Source: JAVBWO01 sp036677375
Lineage (GTDB): Bacteria > Bacillota > Dehalobacteriia > UBA4068 > UBA4997
Reading direction: 5' to 3'
Length of the DNA stretch: 64,000 nt
NCBI GenBank assembly: GCA_036677375.1
Contig: JAVBWO010000018.1
Location: 53,289-117,288 of the forward strand
Both the position numbers and the translations under genes were made by a program. Shown piece after piece: positions 51,600 to 61,821 of this stretch. A model generated the notes under the pieces. It saw nothing but the letters and a program-made list of their open reading frames with translations, searched no databases and was not told the DNA's origin. Position 1 is the first letter of the stretch. Each line of letters starts with the position of its first letter.

Positions 51600-52385
51600 T
51601 TATATTGTATTTTCCAAGATTATGCAACAGTTTCCTAGAGTGTAGCTGGGAAATCCTATTGTGTTTATGATTCAGAAGAAGCAAATTGGTATCGTTTAAA
51701 ATAATCAAGCTGTTATTTTATTATAATTAAGGAAGCATAATATGAGATTTCTCCTCGCCGCGGCTAGGAATGGAATTGTTATAAGGGAAGATGAGGAAAA
51801 AAAAGGAATAAATAACAGGATATGGGTGTAACTACAAAATAAGAAAGCCTTATAAATTTTTTTGTATACATGAAATTTTGAAAACATAATTAAATTTTTA
51901 TTATAAAAGAAACTATTCGTTACATTTGGTGTAAAAGTTAAATTTTTATCTAAAAATTTTTTAAAGAAAAACTTTTTAAAGAAAAAGTAGAAGAATATAA
52001 AATTTCCCATATACGCTTTTCATTAATATAAAAGAGTTTTTAATGGGTTTATTTGTCAGCTACTATAAAAAAATGGTAAAGTTTTAAGTAAAACTTGATG
52101 CAGAATATCTATATGAATTCAATTTTTGTAAAAAAAGTGCTAATTTTGAAGTAAAAAAGAAGGAATATGTATAAAGGTGTGGAATATTTATTACTGAAAA
52201 ATTCAGTTTATTTTGTAAAGTTACTTAAATTTTGTCAAGTCCTACAATTCTGGCAGAATGAATCTGTCTTCCCTAAATTGGTTTGAGGATTGCTTCAATT
52301 TTAATATTACTTTATCATTTAACAGGAAATTGGCTGGACATGTAGATACGGACACGGAAGAGCCCAATCAAATAAGGAGGTTCTT
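51600..52385. other. Very AT-rich intergenic region
   Basis: About 790 bp of unusually AT-rich sequence (notably 51830-52250) with homopolymer runs of A and T. The minus-strand frame across it encodes a Phe/Lys-biased string and is not credible. It probably holds the riboswitch promoter (minus) and the XRE-cupin promoter (plus). It may mark a junction, because the second half of the catabolic locus starts right after it. Confidence 0.5.
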
Positions 52386-52949
52386 ATGGATAACAATATC
52401 GGTCGGAAGATCAAGGAGTTACGTAATTCCCACAAAATGACGTTAAAAGATTTGAGCGGACAGACTAACTTTTCCATCAGTTACCTTTCCCAAGTGGAAA
52501 GGGGGGCCGCTTCCATCTCAGTACACTCGTTAAATAAGATTGCCGATGTTCTTGGTGTGGAACTGGCTTATTTTTTGGATGTCCCCGCCAGTCACCAGCG
52601 CTCTGTTATGCGGAGCTATGAACAAAGCGTTCTACATATGGATGATTCCGCTTTTATTTATAACCGCCTCAGCAATACCATGGAAAGCCAGGAGATGGAG
52701 CCGATTTTGGTAACCATCCTGCCCCACCAGGAAAGGGCTGGCGTAACCCCTTGTCCTCACATTGGGGAAGAATTTATTTATATTTTGGAAGGCATTCTTA
52801 CGGTATTTATCGGGAATGAAGAATATCAGTTGTATCCGGGGGACAGCATGCACTATAAAGCTACCATCCCCCATGAATGGGTAAACTACACAGGGAAACT
52901 GGTACGGATCCTCTCAGTGAATACTCCCCTTGTTTTTAAGGGGAAGTAG
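52386..52949 (+). CDS. XRE-family regulator with C-terminal cupin domain
   Basis: 187 residues. The N-terminal helix-turn-helix (GRKIKELRNSHKMTLKDLSG, then SISYLSQVERG) is followed by a cupin barrel (PHIGEEFIYILEGILTVFIG and YPGDSMHYKATIPHEW). The cupin presumably binds a metabolite that controls DNA binding. It begins 47 bp before hyuA on the same strand and is the likely local regulator of the second catabolic block. AAGGAGG precedes ATG 52386. Confidence 0.93.
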   Translation: MDNNIGRKIKELRNSHKMTLKDLSGQTNFSISYLSQVERGAASISVHSLNKIADVLGVELAYFLDVPASHQRSVMRSYEQSVLHMDDSAFIYNRLSNTMESQEMEPILVTILPHQERAGVTPCPHIGEEFIYILEGILTVFIGNEEYQLYPGDSMHYKATIPHEWVNYTGKLVRILSVNTPLVFKGK

Positions 52950-52996
52950 AATAATGGCCAATCTTGATAAGCACAACAACTGAAGGAGGCAATTAC

Positions 52997-55036
52997 ATGT
53001 CGGAAACAAAGTACAGGGTGTCGGTTGATATTGGGGGTACATTTACGGATCTGGTTTTTTACAATACTCAAACAGGGCAGTACACGGAAGGAAAGACGCT
53101 AACCACTCCTAAAAACCTGTCCGATGCAGTTGTGAAAGGGATCGATACCGAAATCGCCGATTATGGCGATATCGAGTTTTTTGTCCATGGCACTACTTCC
53201 GGCCTCAATGCTTTTCTGGAAAGAAAAGGCGCCAGAGTCGCTTTGTTGGCTACCAAAGGATTTAAAGACGTTTATGAGATCGCCCGAGGCAACAGAGCTA
53301 GGATGTATGATCTGAAGTTCAGCAAACCGACTCCCTTAATCGAACGTGTCGATGTTTTTGAAGTGGCAGAACGGATGCTTGTAGATGGCAATGAGCTTTT
53401 ACCGGTTTCGGAAGAAAGTGTCAAGGATGCGGCGGAAAAAATCAAGGCCGGTTCGTATACTTCTGTTGCCGTTTGTTTGATCAATGCCTATGCCAATCCG
53501 GTACATGAAATTGAAGTTGAAAAACTGTTAGATAAATACCTGCCCGGTGTTTCAACCTCCCTGTCTCATCGGGTAGCCTGTGAATGGCGTGAATATGAGC
53601 GGACCAGCACCACCGTGATCAACGCCTACATCGCTCCTATCGTGGAAAAATATTTGGATTTTCTGGAAGGCAGAATGAAAGACAAAAACTTCGAGAAGAC
53701 CGTCCACGTTATGCAGAGCGGCGGTGGTGTTATTACCGCAGAGATCGCCAAAAATATTCCGATCCAAACCTTGCTGTCCGGCCCCGTGGGGGGAGCGGTG
53801 GGCAATCAAACCTTGTCCCAGATCACCGGATATCAGAATTTGATTGGTGTGGATATGGGCGGCACCAGTTATGATGTGAGCATGGTTATCGATGGCCGGC
53901 CTGATATCTCCACCGAGGCCAGTTTGGAAGGCTTCCCCATCTTAGTTCCTATGATCAATATCTATACCATCGGCGCCGGCGGCGGCAGCATTGCTTGGAT
54001 CGAAGCCGGCGGACTCCGGGTCGGGCCCAAGAGTGCCGGTTCGGTTCCTGGGCCAGCCTGTTATGGTAATGGCGGTGAAAATCCTACCATCACTGATGCC
54101 AACGTGGTTTTGGGGCGGATCAATCCCGACGGTTTTTTGGGCGGTAAGATGAAACTGGATAAAGATACCGCTATCAGAGCGATGAATACCATTTCCGGCG
54201 CTTTGAATATGACTCCCGAAGAAACGGCGGAAGGGATTTGCAAAATTGCCGACGCCAAAATGGCCGATGCCATCCGTCAGCTGACGGTGAGAAAAGGTAT
54301 TGACCCCAGGGAATTTGTTTTGGTCGCTTTTGGCGGCGCTGGTCCTATGCATGCCTGCCTGACCGCCGAGGAATTGGATATCGAGACCGTCATGGTGCCT
54401 GAAATGGCCGGTATTTTCTCCGCCTGGGGCATGCTGCAATCCGATATCCGCCAGGATCTGGCCCGCACCATGCAGTGCAATGTAGATAAGGTGGATCTGA
54501 ATGACTTAAACGCCAAGTTCGAAGAAATGACCGAAGAAGCCATGAGCCTCTTAGAGAAACAACATATTACCAGAAAACAAGCAGAGTTTATTAAAAGCGC
54601 CGATATGCGTTATGTCGGTCAGGAATATACCGTCCGCGTGGTATTGCCTAACTGCAAGATCAATGAAGCCGCTGTGGAAGAAATCAAAGCTTCTTTCCAC
54701 CAGATGCATTATCAGATCTACGGCCAGAATAATCCTGAGGGTGAAGTGGAGATGGTTAACCTCCGGTTGGTGGGTCTGGGTCGTTTGACCAAGATCCCCA
54801 AACAAAAATCCGCCCGGGCGGCCGCTCTTGTGCCTTCCAAGGAAAAAAACCAACGGGCTATTTTCAATGGCGTGGCCCATGAGACCGCCATTTATGACAG
54901 AAAGAAAATGCAGCCAGGCCAAGGCTTTGAAGGCCCCGCGATTATCCAAGAGCTTACCGCGACCACGGTAGTTCCTCCCTCCTGGAAGGTGGAAATGGAC
55001 GAGTACCGCAACATCATTATAAAGAAAACGCGCTAA
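52997..55036 (+). CDS. hyuA: Hydantoinase/oxoprolinase subunit A (HyuA)
   Basis: 679 residues from ATG 52997 (GAAGGAGG upstream). VSVDIGGTFTDLVFYN and VDMGGTSYDVSMVIDGRP are the ATP-binding acetate-kinase-like motifs of the HyuA/5-oxoprolinase family, and GPVGGAVGNQ and HACLTAEELD also fit. With HyuB it opens the ring of hydantoins, N-methylhydantoin or 5-oxoproline using ATP. The exact substrate cannot be fixed from sequence. Length and order with hyuB are normal for the family. Confidence 0.95.
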   Translation: MSETKYRVSVDIGGTFTDLVFYNTQTGQYTEGKTLTTPKNLSDAVVKGIDTEIADYGDIEFFVHGTTSGLNAFLERKGARVALLATKGFKDVYEIARGNRARMYDLKFSKPTPLIERVDVFEVAERMLVDGNELLPVSEESVKDAAEKIKAGSYTSVAVCLINAYANPVHEIEVEKLLDKYLPGVSTSLSHRVACEWREYERTSTTVINAYIAPIVEKYLDFLEGRMKDKNFEKTVHVMQSGGGVITAEIAKNIPIQTLLSGPVGGAVGNQTLSQITGYQNLIGVDMGGTSYDVSMVIDGRPDISTEASLEGFPILVPMINIYTIGAGGGSIAWIEAGGLRVGPKSAGSVPGPACYGNGGENPTITDANVVLGRINPDGFLGGKMKLDKDTAIRAMNTISGALNMTPEETAEGICKIADAKMADAIRQLTVRKGIDPREFVLVAFGGAGPMHACLTAEELDIETVMVPEMAGIFSAWGMLQSDIRQDLARTMQCNVDKVDLNDLNAKFEEMTEEAMSLLEKQHITRKQAEFIKSADMRYVGQEYTVRVVLPNCKINEAAVEEIKASFHQMHYQIYGQNNPEGEVEMVNLRLVGLGRLTKIPKQKSARAAALVPSKEKNQRAIFNGVAHETAIYDRKKMQPGQGFEGPAIIQELTATTVVPPSWKVEMDEYRNIIIKKTR

Positions 55037-55050
55037 GGGAGGGAATCACA

Positions 55051-56799
55051 ATGAGTGAGATGCAATGGACCAGTAACCCGATCACCACGGAGATTATCCG
55101 CAATGCCTTTAATTCCGCTGCCGATGAAATGTGCGAAAGCCTTTACCGCAGCTCTTATACGCCCATTATTTATGAAATGAAAGACTGTGCGGTCGCCCTG
55201 TTCAATGAAAAACTGGAAGCCTTGGGCCAAAGCACCGGAGTGCCACTTTTTTTGGGCAACTTGGAAGAAACAGTTGCCTACGCCATCAAATATTACGGCG
55301 GCTTGAATGATTTTCACGATGGCGATATCTTTATTCTGAATGATGCTTATATCACCGGCACGCACTTAAACGATATTACCGTATTTGCGCCTATTTTCTA
55401 TGGTGATGAACTGGTGGGTTTCTCCGCCAACCGTGCTCACTGGCTGGACGTCGGTTCTAAATCGCCGGCTCCTCCCATGGACTCCGAATCCATTTTCCAG
55501 GAAGGCTTCCGTATGGGGCCACTGAAGATTGTGGATCGAGGCTTGCCACGCCAGGATCTCATCGACACCATTTGTTTGAACTGCCGCTTCAAACGAAATG
55601 CACACGGCGACTTAAACGGACAGATCGCCGCCTGCAAGACCGGAGAAAAACGTCTGCGCGCCCTGATTGACCGTTTTGGCATTGAAACCATCCGTTGTGC
55701 TACCAAAGACATTTTCCGGCAGACGGAAGCACTGGAGCGAGAGGTCTTAAGGGGGATTCCGGCCGGTGTTTACTATGCAGAATCCTGTCTGGATAACGAC
55801 GGCGCCGGTGATGAACCTGTTTGGGTCAAAATGAAACTAACCATCAGCAAAGACGGCGATATGGAAGTGGATCTTACCGGTTCCAGCCCTCAGGTGATCG
55901 GGTCAACTAACTGCGGCGCGGCGCAAACCATTGCCGCTTGCCGGGTAGCTTATAAAATGCTGGTATTGCCCAACGCTCCTGTGACCGGCGGTTCCTTTAA
56001 GGGAATGTCCGTTATCGTGCCTGAGGGCAGTATCTTTGACGCTAAAGAGCCTGCTGCCTTTTCCTGGTATTTTTCCGCGCTGGGCATGCTTATTGACATG
56101 ATGATCGGCGCTTTAGCTCCCGCGGTGCCGGAGCTTACCGCTGGCGCGCACTATGGCGATTCAATGGTTTGTTATCTTTCCGGTATCCATCCCGAGACTG
56201 GCGAGCTCTATCTCTACGACGAACCTACCGTGGGGGGGTTTGGCGGTTATATGGAAGACGACGGTGAAGATTGCCTTATCAATGTGACCAACGGAGACTT
56301 TAAGAACTTCCCGGTGGAGATTTTCGAACATAAATTCCCCATTATGGTTGACCGCTATGCTATCCGTGATAATTCGGAAGGCCCCGGCAAAACCCGTGGC
56401 GGCATGGGTGTGATTCGTGAATACCGGGCCCTTTATGACGACACTTTCCTGTATCTCTGGTTTGAGCGTTCTAAAATGCCCGCTTGGGGTGTGTTGGGCG
56501 GCCAAGCGGCCAAAGGTCCGGAAAATATTGTTTATAACGAAAAAGGTGAAGAAGTGACCCGCCTCTTGAAAGCCAACGGTTATCGCATGCAGAAAGGCTG
56601 GAAGGTAAAATTGCAGACCGGCGGCGGCGGCGGTTACGGGAATCCTTTTACCCGCGATGTCAACAAGGTTATGCGGGATTATAAAGGCGGCTATATCACG
56701 AAAGAACGGGCACTGGAAGTATACGGGGTACAGATCGATATGGAAGGCAACCTGGATTTAGCTGCTACCGAAAGATTACGTGCAGCCAAGACATGTTAA
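55051..56799 (+). CDS. hyuB: Hydantoinase/oxoprolinase subunit B (HyuB)
   Basis: 582 residues. The sequence from MQWTSNPITTEIIRNAFNSA to RDVNKVMRDYKGGYITKERA is full length for HyuB, with HLNDITVFAPIFYGDELVG and LQTGGGGGYGNP among the conserved motifs. It pairs with HyuA; the gap is 14 bp. It should provide the hydrolytic part of the ATP-dependent ring-opening enzyme. Confidence 0.95.
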   Translation: MSEMQWTSNPITTEIIRNAFNSAADEMCESLYRSSYTPIIYEMKDCAVALFNEKLEALGQSTGVPLFLGNLEETVAYAIKYYGGLNDFHDGDIFILNDAYITGTHLNDITVFAPIFYGDELVGFSANRAHWLDVGSKSPAPPMDSESIFQEGFRMGPLKIVDRGLPRQDLIDTICLNCRFKRNAHGDLNGQIAACKTGEKRLRALIDRFGIETIRCATKDIFRQTEALEREVLRGIPAGVYYAESCLDNDGAGDEPVWVKMKLTISKDGDMEVDLTGSSPQVIGSTNCGAAQTIAACRVAYKMLVLPNAPVTGGSFKGMSVIVPEGSIFDAKEPAAFSWYFSALGMLIDMMIGALAPAVPELTAGAHYGDSMVCYLSGIHPETGELYLYDEPTVGGFGGYMEDDGEDCLINVTNGDFKNFPVEIFEHKFPIMVDRYAIRDNSEGPGKTRGGMGVIREYRALYDDTFLYLWFERSKMPAWGVLGGQAAKGPENIVYNEKGEEVTRLLKANGYRMQKGWKVKLQTGGGGGYGNPFTRDVNKVMRDYKGGYITKERALEVYGVQIDMEGNLDLAATERLRAAKTC

Positions 56800-56841
56800 A
56801 AACGGCAAAAGCAAACTAAGTCAATGTTAGGAGAGTTGCCC

Positions 56842-57945
56842 ATGGAAAAGGTGTATCAGGATCGTCAAAAAAGATTAAAAGAAGCAATGAGAGCCAAAGG
56901 TTTATTCAAAGCGTTAATTACGAATCCCAATAGTGTTTTTTATTTTACCGGAGCTTTTATCATCCCGCTGGAGCGGTTTCTAGGTTGGATTGTAGATGTG
57001 GAAAAAGCCAATGGATATCTGGTGATGCCTGGTTTTGAAGCGGGCAGAATCCGAGACGGCATTACCCAAGAGGCGCCTTTTGCCGATACGGAAAATCCCT
57101 TAGCCATGGTGAGTGACATCCTGGGCGATGTAAACCAAGTGGGTTTGGAAAAACAACATCTTTCCCTTTTTCGGGCGGAAGGACTTTTAGTCAAACATAC
57201 CTATCAATGGGTGGATCTTGAGCCTGTTATCATGCGGATGCGTCTTTTGAAGGATGAGCGGGAAATCCAATGTATGCAGAAAGCGGCGGAGCATACCGAT
57301 CAGCTTCTTATGGATATGAAAGCTTTCATGAAACCTGGTGTTACGGAAAATCAATTCAAGGGTGAATTGATTAAGGCCATCAACCAAAATCCCAACCTGA
57401 TGGGGCCGGCCTTTGGTGCTCAGGTATCCAGCGGCATCCATGCTTCCATTGCTCATGGCATAGAAGGTGACCGTGCCTTCCGGGAAGGGGAAAGCCTCAT
57501 TGTTGACGTGGGAGTGGTTTATGAGCATTACCTTTGCGATATGACCCGTACTTATTTTATTGGACAGCCGGATTCCAAGCTTAAAGAAATGTACCATGTT
57601 GTGGAAAAAGCTAACCGGGCGGGTGTTTTAGCCGTAGAACCCGGTATCCCCATGGCAGAGGTGGACAATGCCGCCAGACGAGTTGTTGAAAAAGCAGGCT
57701 ACGGGCAGTATTTCACCACCAGGGTCGGTCATGGATTAGGGCTTGAAGTACACGAACCGCCTTCTGTGCACAATTTGAATCAGGATCTGCTGGAAGTTGG
57801 CATGGTATTCAGCGTGGAGCCGGGGATTTATATCCCCAACTTTGGCGGTATCAGAATCGAAGACGACGTATTAGTAACCAAGGATGGGCGATTGTCCTTA
57901 ACCAAGCATCCAAGAACCCTAGAGAATGCCATTGTCGATTGTTAG
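56842..57945 (+). CDS. M24 family Xaa-Pro-type peptidase
   Basis: 367 residues from ATG 56842 (AGGAGAG upstream). A creatinase-like N-terminal domain (about 1-125) precedes the pita-bread catalytic domain. Metal ligands appear in VDVGVVYEHYLCDMTRTYF, GHGLGLEVHEPPS, FSVEPGIYIP and IRIEDDVLV. It could act as an aminopeptidase P, a prolidase or a creatinase-like amidinohydrolase. Its place next to HyuAB and a peptide-type transporter supports cleavage of an imported Pro-containing or N-carbamoyl compound. The next gene starts 56 bp later. Confidence 0.9.
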   Translation: MEKVYQDRQKRLKEAMRAKGLFKALITNPNSVFYFTGAFIIPLERFLGWIVDVEKANGYLVMPGFEAGRIRDGITQEAPFADTENPLAMVSDILGDVNQVGLEKQHLSLFRAEGLLVKHTYQWVDLEPVIMRMRLLKDEREIQCMQKAAEHTDQLLMDMKAFMKPGVTENQFKGELIKAINQNPNLMGPAFGAQVSSGIHASIAHGIEGDRAFREGESLIVDVGVVYEHYLCDMTRTYFIGQPDSKLKEMYHVVEKANRAGVLAVEPGIPMAEVDNAARRVVEKAGYGQYFTTRVGHGLGLEVHEPPSVHNLNQDLLEVGMVFSVEPGIYIPNFGGIRIEDDVLVTKDGRLSLTKHPRTLENAIVDC

Positions 57946-58001
57946 ACAAAACAGTACCAGAGAACGGACGTAAATTTAAAAAAAAGGTGGGGGAGAATTT
58001 T

Positions 58002-59705
58002 ATGAAGCAGAGTAAAAAAAGATTATGGACCATGTTATGGGTCGGGTTGCTCTTAGTGTGCGTGATGTTTGCACTTACTGCCTGCGGCGGCAATGATGAG
58101 CAGTCAACGACCGGCGACGATCAACAAGGTCAACAAGCAGCTTCGCAAGAAAAAATGGTTCGTATCACCGGCGGGTTCCCGCTTTATGCCGACCCCGCAG
58201 TAGGCAGCAACGCCATTGAAGCCGCCGTCCATTTCAACATCTATGACGCCCTGGTATGGATCACAGATGAAGGGGAGATCGTGCCTCACATCGCTACCGA
58301 ATGGACCATGTCCGATGATGGCCTTACCTATACCTTTAAGATCCGGCAAGGCGTCAAATTCCATGATGGCAGTGAACTGAATGCCGAAGACGTTGCTTTT
58401 AGTATGAATCGTATGCTGACCATCGGTCAAGGGTTTGCCTATCTCTACACTCCTTATGTGAAGGATGCCGTTGTTCTTGATGATTATACCGTGCAGATCA
58501 ATATGAAACAGACCTTTGGGCCGTTCATCGCCTCTTTAGTACGGATGGGAGTTGTTAACAAAGATCTGGTCATGGCCAATCTTAAGACCGATGGACCTTA
58601 TGGAGAATTCGGTGATTACGGCAAAAATTATCTTCTGACAAATGATGCAGGCAGCGGTCCCTATACCATCGAAAGCGTCAATTTGGAAGAATCTTTGGTA
58701 GCAAAACAATTTGCTGATTACTGGCAAGAATGGGGCCCCAATGCTCCCGAATACTTCAAGGTCATTGCGCAGCCTGACGCCACCACCGTTCGTACTCTGA
58801 TGGCTCGCCGCGAATTGGAAATCGTTGACGAGTGGGAATCTGCCGATAACTTAAACGCCATGGCTGAAATCGAAGGCGTTGAAATTCCGCTGATTTATAC
58901 CGGTGCGGTAGTGAACATGGAAATGAATACCAAGATTGCTCCTACCGACGATATCCACTTCCGCAAAGCAATGGCTTATCTCTTGGATTACAACCAAGCC
59001 GTAACCAATATTTATCCCAACACCAAACAAGCCACCGGTCCGGTATCTTCTGCTTATACCGGTCACGACGACACTTTGTTCCAATATTCCTACAATCAGG
59101 AAAAAGCCTTAGAAGAGCTGAAACAATCCAAGTATTATGACAAATTAGCCGATTATCCCATTACCGTTGCCTGGAGCGCCGATGTTGCCGATGAAGAAAA
59201 GCTTTGTCTCTTGCTGCAACAGGCTTGCGCGCAAGTAGGCGTTACCGTCAACATCGCCAAAACACCGTTTGCTTCTCTGATTCAACAGGTATCTGATGTC
59301 AATACCACGCCTCATATGACTATCATGTATCCCGGCGACAGCTATTCCGAAGCTGGTTCCGTTCTGGCTCTCCGTTATCACTCCAATACGGCCGGTACCT
59401 TTACGCAGTTTGAATGGCTGCAAGACCAAAACATTGACAGCGCCATTGAAAAAGCCCTTTCCACCATGGATAAAGATTCCCGTATGGCGCAATACAAAGC
59501 CATCCAAAAAACCATCGTAGATATGTGCCCCAGCATATGGGTCTGTGAATGGCCTGAAAGACGGGCTTATCAAGCGGGATATCTCAATTGGCCGGAAGCC
59601 AATGATGCCAAAGCAGGCAAGCTGAACTGTCCCGTTATGGGCCGCGTTATCTATTTCCGTACCATGGAAATCTTCCCGGATAAGAGAGCCGCTTTGTTAC
59701 AATAG
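58002..59705 (+). CDS. ABC transporter substrate-binding lipoprotein (family 5), copy 2
   Basis: 567 residues from ATG 58002 (GGTGGGGGAG upstream). Lipobox at FALTACGGND. The SBP_bac_5 signature FKIRQGVKFHDGSELNAEDV is present. It resembles the binding protein at 38.7 kb along its full length, for example in the segments around FGPFIASLVRMGVV and YGEFGDYGKNYL. It lies immediately before the permease genes and is the primary receptor for that importer. Confidence 0.94.
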   Translation: MKQSKKRLWTMLWVGLLLVCVMFALTACGGNDEQSTTGDDQQGQQAASQEKMVRITGGFPLYADPAVGSNAIEAAVHFNIYDALVWITDEGEIVPHIATEWTMSDDGLTYTFKIRQGVKFHDGSELNAEDVAFSMNRMLTIGQGFAYLYTPYVKDAVVLDDYTVQINMKQTFGPFIASLVRMGVVNKDLVMANLKTDGPYGEFGDYGKNYLLTNDAGSGPYTIESVNLEESLVAKQFADYWQEWGPNAPEYFKVIAQPDATTVRTLMARRELEIVDEWESADNLNAMAEIEGVEIPLIYTGAVVNMEMNTKIAPTDDIHFRKAMAYLLDYNQAVTNIYPNTKQATGPVSSAYTGHDDTLFQYSYNQEKALEELKQSKYYDKLADYPITVAWSADVADEEKLCLLLQQACAQVGVTVNIAKTPFASLIQQVSDVNTTPHMTIMYPGDSYSEAGSVLALRYHSNTAGTFTQFEWLQDQNIDSAIEKALSTMDKDSRMAQYKAIQKTIVDMCPSIWVCEWPERRAYQAGYLNWPEANDAKAGKLNCPVMGRVIYFRTMEIFPDKRAALLQ

Positions 59706-59777
59706 CATAAAAAAGCCGAATCGGGCTTTCTCTAGGATAGGACTCGTTGATCCAACTGTAAGCAGGAAAACAATTAC

Positions 59778-59807
59778 AGGCGGAGCAGGATATATCCTGC
59801 TCCGCCT
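59778..59807. other. Perfect 30-bp palindrome between binding-protein and permease genes
   Basis: AGGCGGAGCAGGATA is followed directly by its exact reverse complement, with no loop. There is no T-run. In RNA it would form a very stable stem that could protect the upstream binding-protein message and reduce transcription into the permease genes, a usual way to set the binding protein in excess. Confidence 0.8.
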
Positions 59808-59898
59808 ATGCTCCTGCGGCCTTGTGTTTAAAATGTAATAAAAAACAGACTGCAATTACTTGGGTGCTATTTACATTCTTACAGAAGGGGGGACAAAC

Positions 59899-60924
59899 AT
59901 GAAGACCGCTGTACTAATTTTAAAACGGCTAGCCTGGTCGGTATTCGTTCTTTTAGGCCTATCTATCTTGATTTTCGTCGTAGCCCGGGTCATTCCGGGG
60001 GATCCGGCCACCATGGCATTAGGGCCCAGAGCCACCAAAGAAGCTCTGGAAACCTTGCGGGTAGAAATGCACTTAAACGAGCCGTTGCCGGTTCAATACG
60101 GCTTGTGGTTAAAGGATGCCTTACATGGTGACTTAGGCGAGTCTACGCAGACAAAAAGAGCGGTAACAGAAGATTTGTCCGATTTTTTGCCGGCTACTTT
60201 GGAACTGGTGATTTTAGCGGCAATTTTAGAAATTATCTTTGGAATTCTTTTAGGGGCGCTTTCCGCCCGGCATGCGGGCACAGGTTTTGACAATGGAGTT
60301 AGGATCGTATCTTATTTGGGCATCGCAACCCCGTCCTTTGTTTGGGGAATTTTATTTATGCTCTTATTTGGGTTTTTATGGCCTATTCTTCCAATCATGG
60401 GCCGATTGGATGCCGCCATCTATCCTCCGGTGGCAGCAACCGGTTTCATGACCGTAGACAGCTTGCTTAGCGGGAGCCTGACGGCTTTTTGGGATGCCTT
60501 CAAGCACTTGATCATGCCGGCCACCGCTTTGTCCTTGGCCGGGATCGCACAGGCCGCCAGAATTACCCGTTCCAGTATGTTTGAAAACTTAGGGAAAGAT
60601 TATGTGGGCTCCGAGATCGCTTCCGGCATTCCTGTCCGCCGGGTGATTATGCGTTATGTTTTGCGCCCTTCGGCAACGCCTACGGTGTCTATCATTGCGC
60701 TGGATATTGCATCAATGCTGGGAAACGCCTTCCTGGTAGAATTGATCTTCAATTATCCCGGCTTATCCCGCTATGGTGTTAACGCTATATTAAATAAGGA
60801 TTTGAACGCCATTGTTGCAGTGGTTTTAGTCATTGGTTTAACTTTTGCTATCGTCAATATTTTGGTTGACATCGTCACCGCTTTCTTAGATCCGCGGATT
60901 CGTCTGCAAGGAGGTGGCAAATAA
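59899..60924 (+). CDS. dppB: Peptide-type ABC transporter permease (DppB family)
   Basis: 341 residues from ATG 59899 (GGGGGG upstream). Six membrane segments; the DppB N-terminus FVVARVIPGDPATMALG and the cytoplasmic EAA-like loop near ARITRSSMFENLGKDYV are clear. It is one half of the membrane channel. It is followed 1 bp later by dppC. Confidence 0.94.
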   Translation: MKTAVLILKRLAWSVFVLLGLSILIFVVARVIPGDPATMALGPRATKEALETLRVEMHLNEPLPVQYGLWLKDALHGDLGESTQTKRAVTEDLSDFLPATLELVILAAILEIIFGILLGALSARHAGTGFDNGVRIVSYLGIATPSFVWGILFMLLFGFLWPILPIMGRLDAAIYPPVAATGFMTVDSLLSGSLTAFWDAFKHLIMPATALSLAGIAQAARITRSSMFENLGKDYVGSEIASGIPVRRVIMRYVLRPSATPTVSIIALDIASMLGNAFLVELIFNYPGLSRYGVNAILNKDLNAIVAVVLVIGLTFAIVNILVDIVTAFLDPRIRLQGGGK

Positions 60925-60925
60925 T

Positions 60926-61819
60926 ATGGAAACGGCAGTACACACCAAAAAGACAAAAGCGCAGGCTCGGGTAGAGGGCTTGAAAAGAAGCTGGTATAAA
61001 TTTTCGCGCAACAAGATATCTGTTGTCGGTTTGGGTCTGGTACTCTTTATTATCTTGGTGGCACTCTTTGAAAAGCAGTTAGCGCCTTATCCGGAACATG
61101 CCGGCCCCTTTACCGATTTTGCCAATGCCAACCTGGCGCCCTGTAAAAAGTATTTATTTGGCACCGATCAGTATGGCCGTGATGTTTTGAGCCGAATTAT
61201 CTTTTCTTTCCGCAGCGCACTTACGATGGGCTTGGGGGTTATCGCAGTGGCGGCGCCAATCGGCACGGTGTTTGGCTTAATTGCCGGTTACTATCAAAAC
61301 CACTTCATTTCTTCACTCATTATGCGGATTGTCGATATCTTCCTATCCATCCCTTCCCTGGTTTTGGCTATGGCGGTATCCGCCATGTTGTCTCCTACCC
61401 TGTTTCATTCCATGATGGCCGTTACCTTCTCCTGGTGGGCCTGGTATGCAAGACTGATTTACGGGATGGCTTCTTCCGTGCGAAACGAGTATTATATTCA
61501 ATCCGCAGAGCTTTTGGGAGCCAAACGCCGACATATTCTTTTTAAAGAAATCCTGCCCAACTGTATTTCCCCCATCTTGACTAAAATGACACTGGATATG
61601 GGCGTGGTGATCTTAATCGGTGCTGCCTTGAGCTTTGTAGGCTTAGGGGAACAGCCGCCCAATCCCGCTTTGGGTACTTTGATTGCCGACGGCTATAAGC
61701 TGATGCCTAAAATTTGGTGGTTAACCGTATTCCCCGCCTCGGCGATTATGCTTATCGTTTTAGCCTTCAACCTTTTGGGCGACGGCATCGGCGATATGCT
61801 GAAAACAGAGGAGGTGTAG
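60926..61819 (+). CDS. dppC: Peptide-type ABC transporter permease (DppC family)
   Basis: 297 residues from ATG 60926 (AAGGAGG 11 nt upstream; the GTG 60914 overlaps that site). Six membrane segments; the family signatures LFGTDQYGRDVLSRIIFS and QSAELLGAKRRHILFKEILP are present. It pairs with DppB. Confidence 0.94.
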   Translation: METAVHTKKTKAQARVEGLKRSWYKFSRNKISVVGLGLVLFIILVALFEKQLAPYPEHAGPFTDFANANLAPCKKYLFGTDQYGRDVLSRIIFSFRSALTMGLGVIAVAAPIGTVFGLIAGYYQNHFISSLIMRIVDIFLSIPSLVLAMAVSAMLSPTLFHSMMAVTFSWWAWYARLIYGMASSVRNEYYIQSAELLGAKRRHILFKEILPNCISPILTKMTLDMGVVILIGAALSFVGLGEQPPNPALGTLIADGYKLMPKIWWLTVFPASAIMLIVLAFNLLGDGIGDMLKTEEV

Positions 61820-61821
61820 CC

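Noticed and set aside
51705..52010. Minus-strand frame in the AT-rich spacer
   Set aside because: The product is a Phe/Lys string produced by A/T runs, with no start signal.
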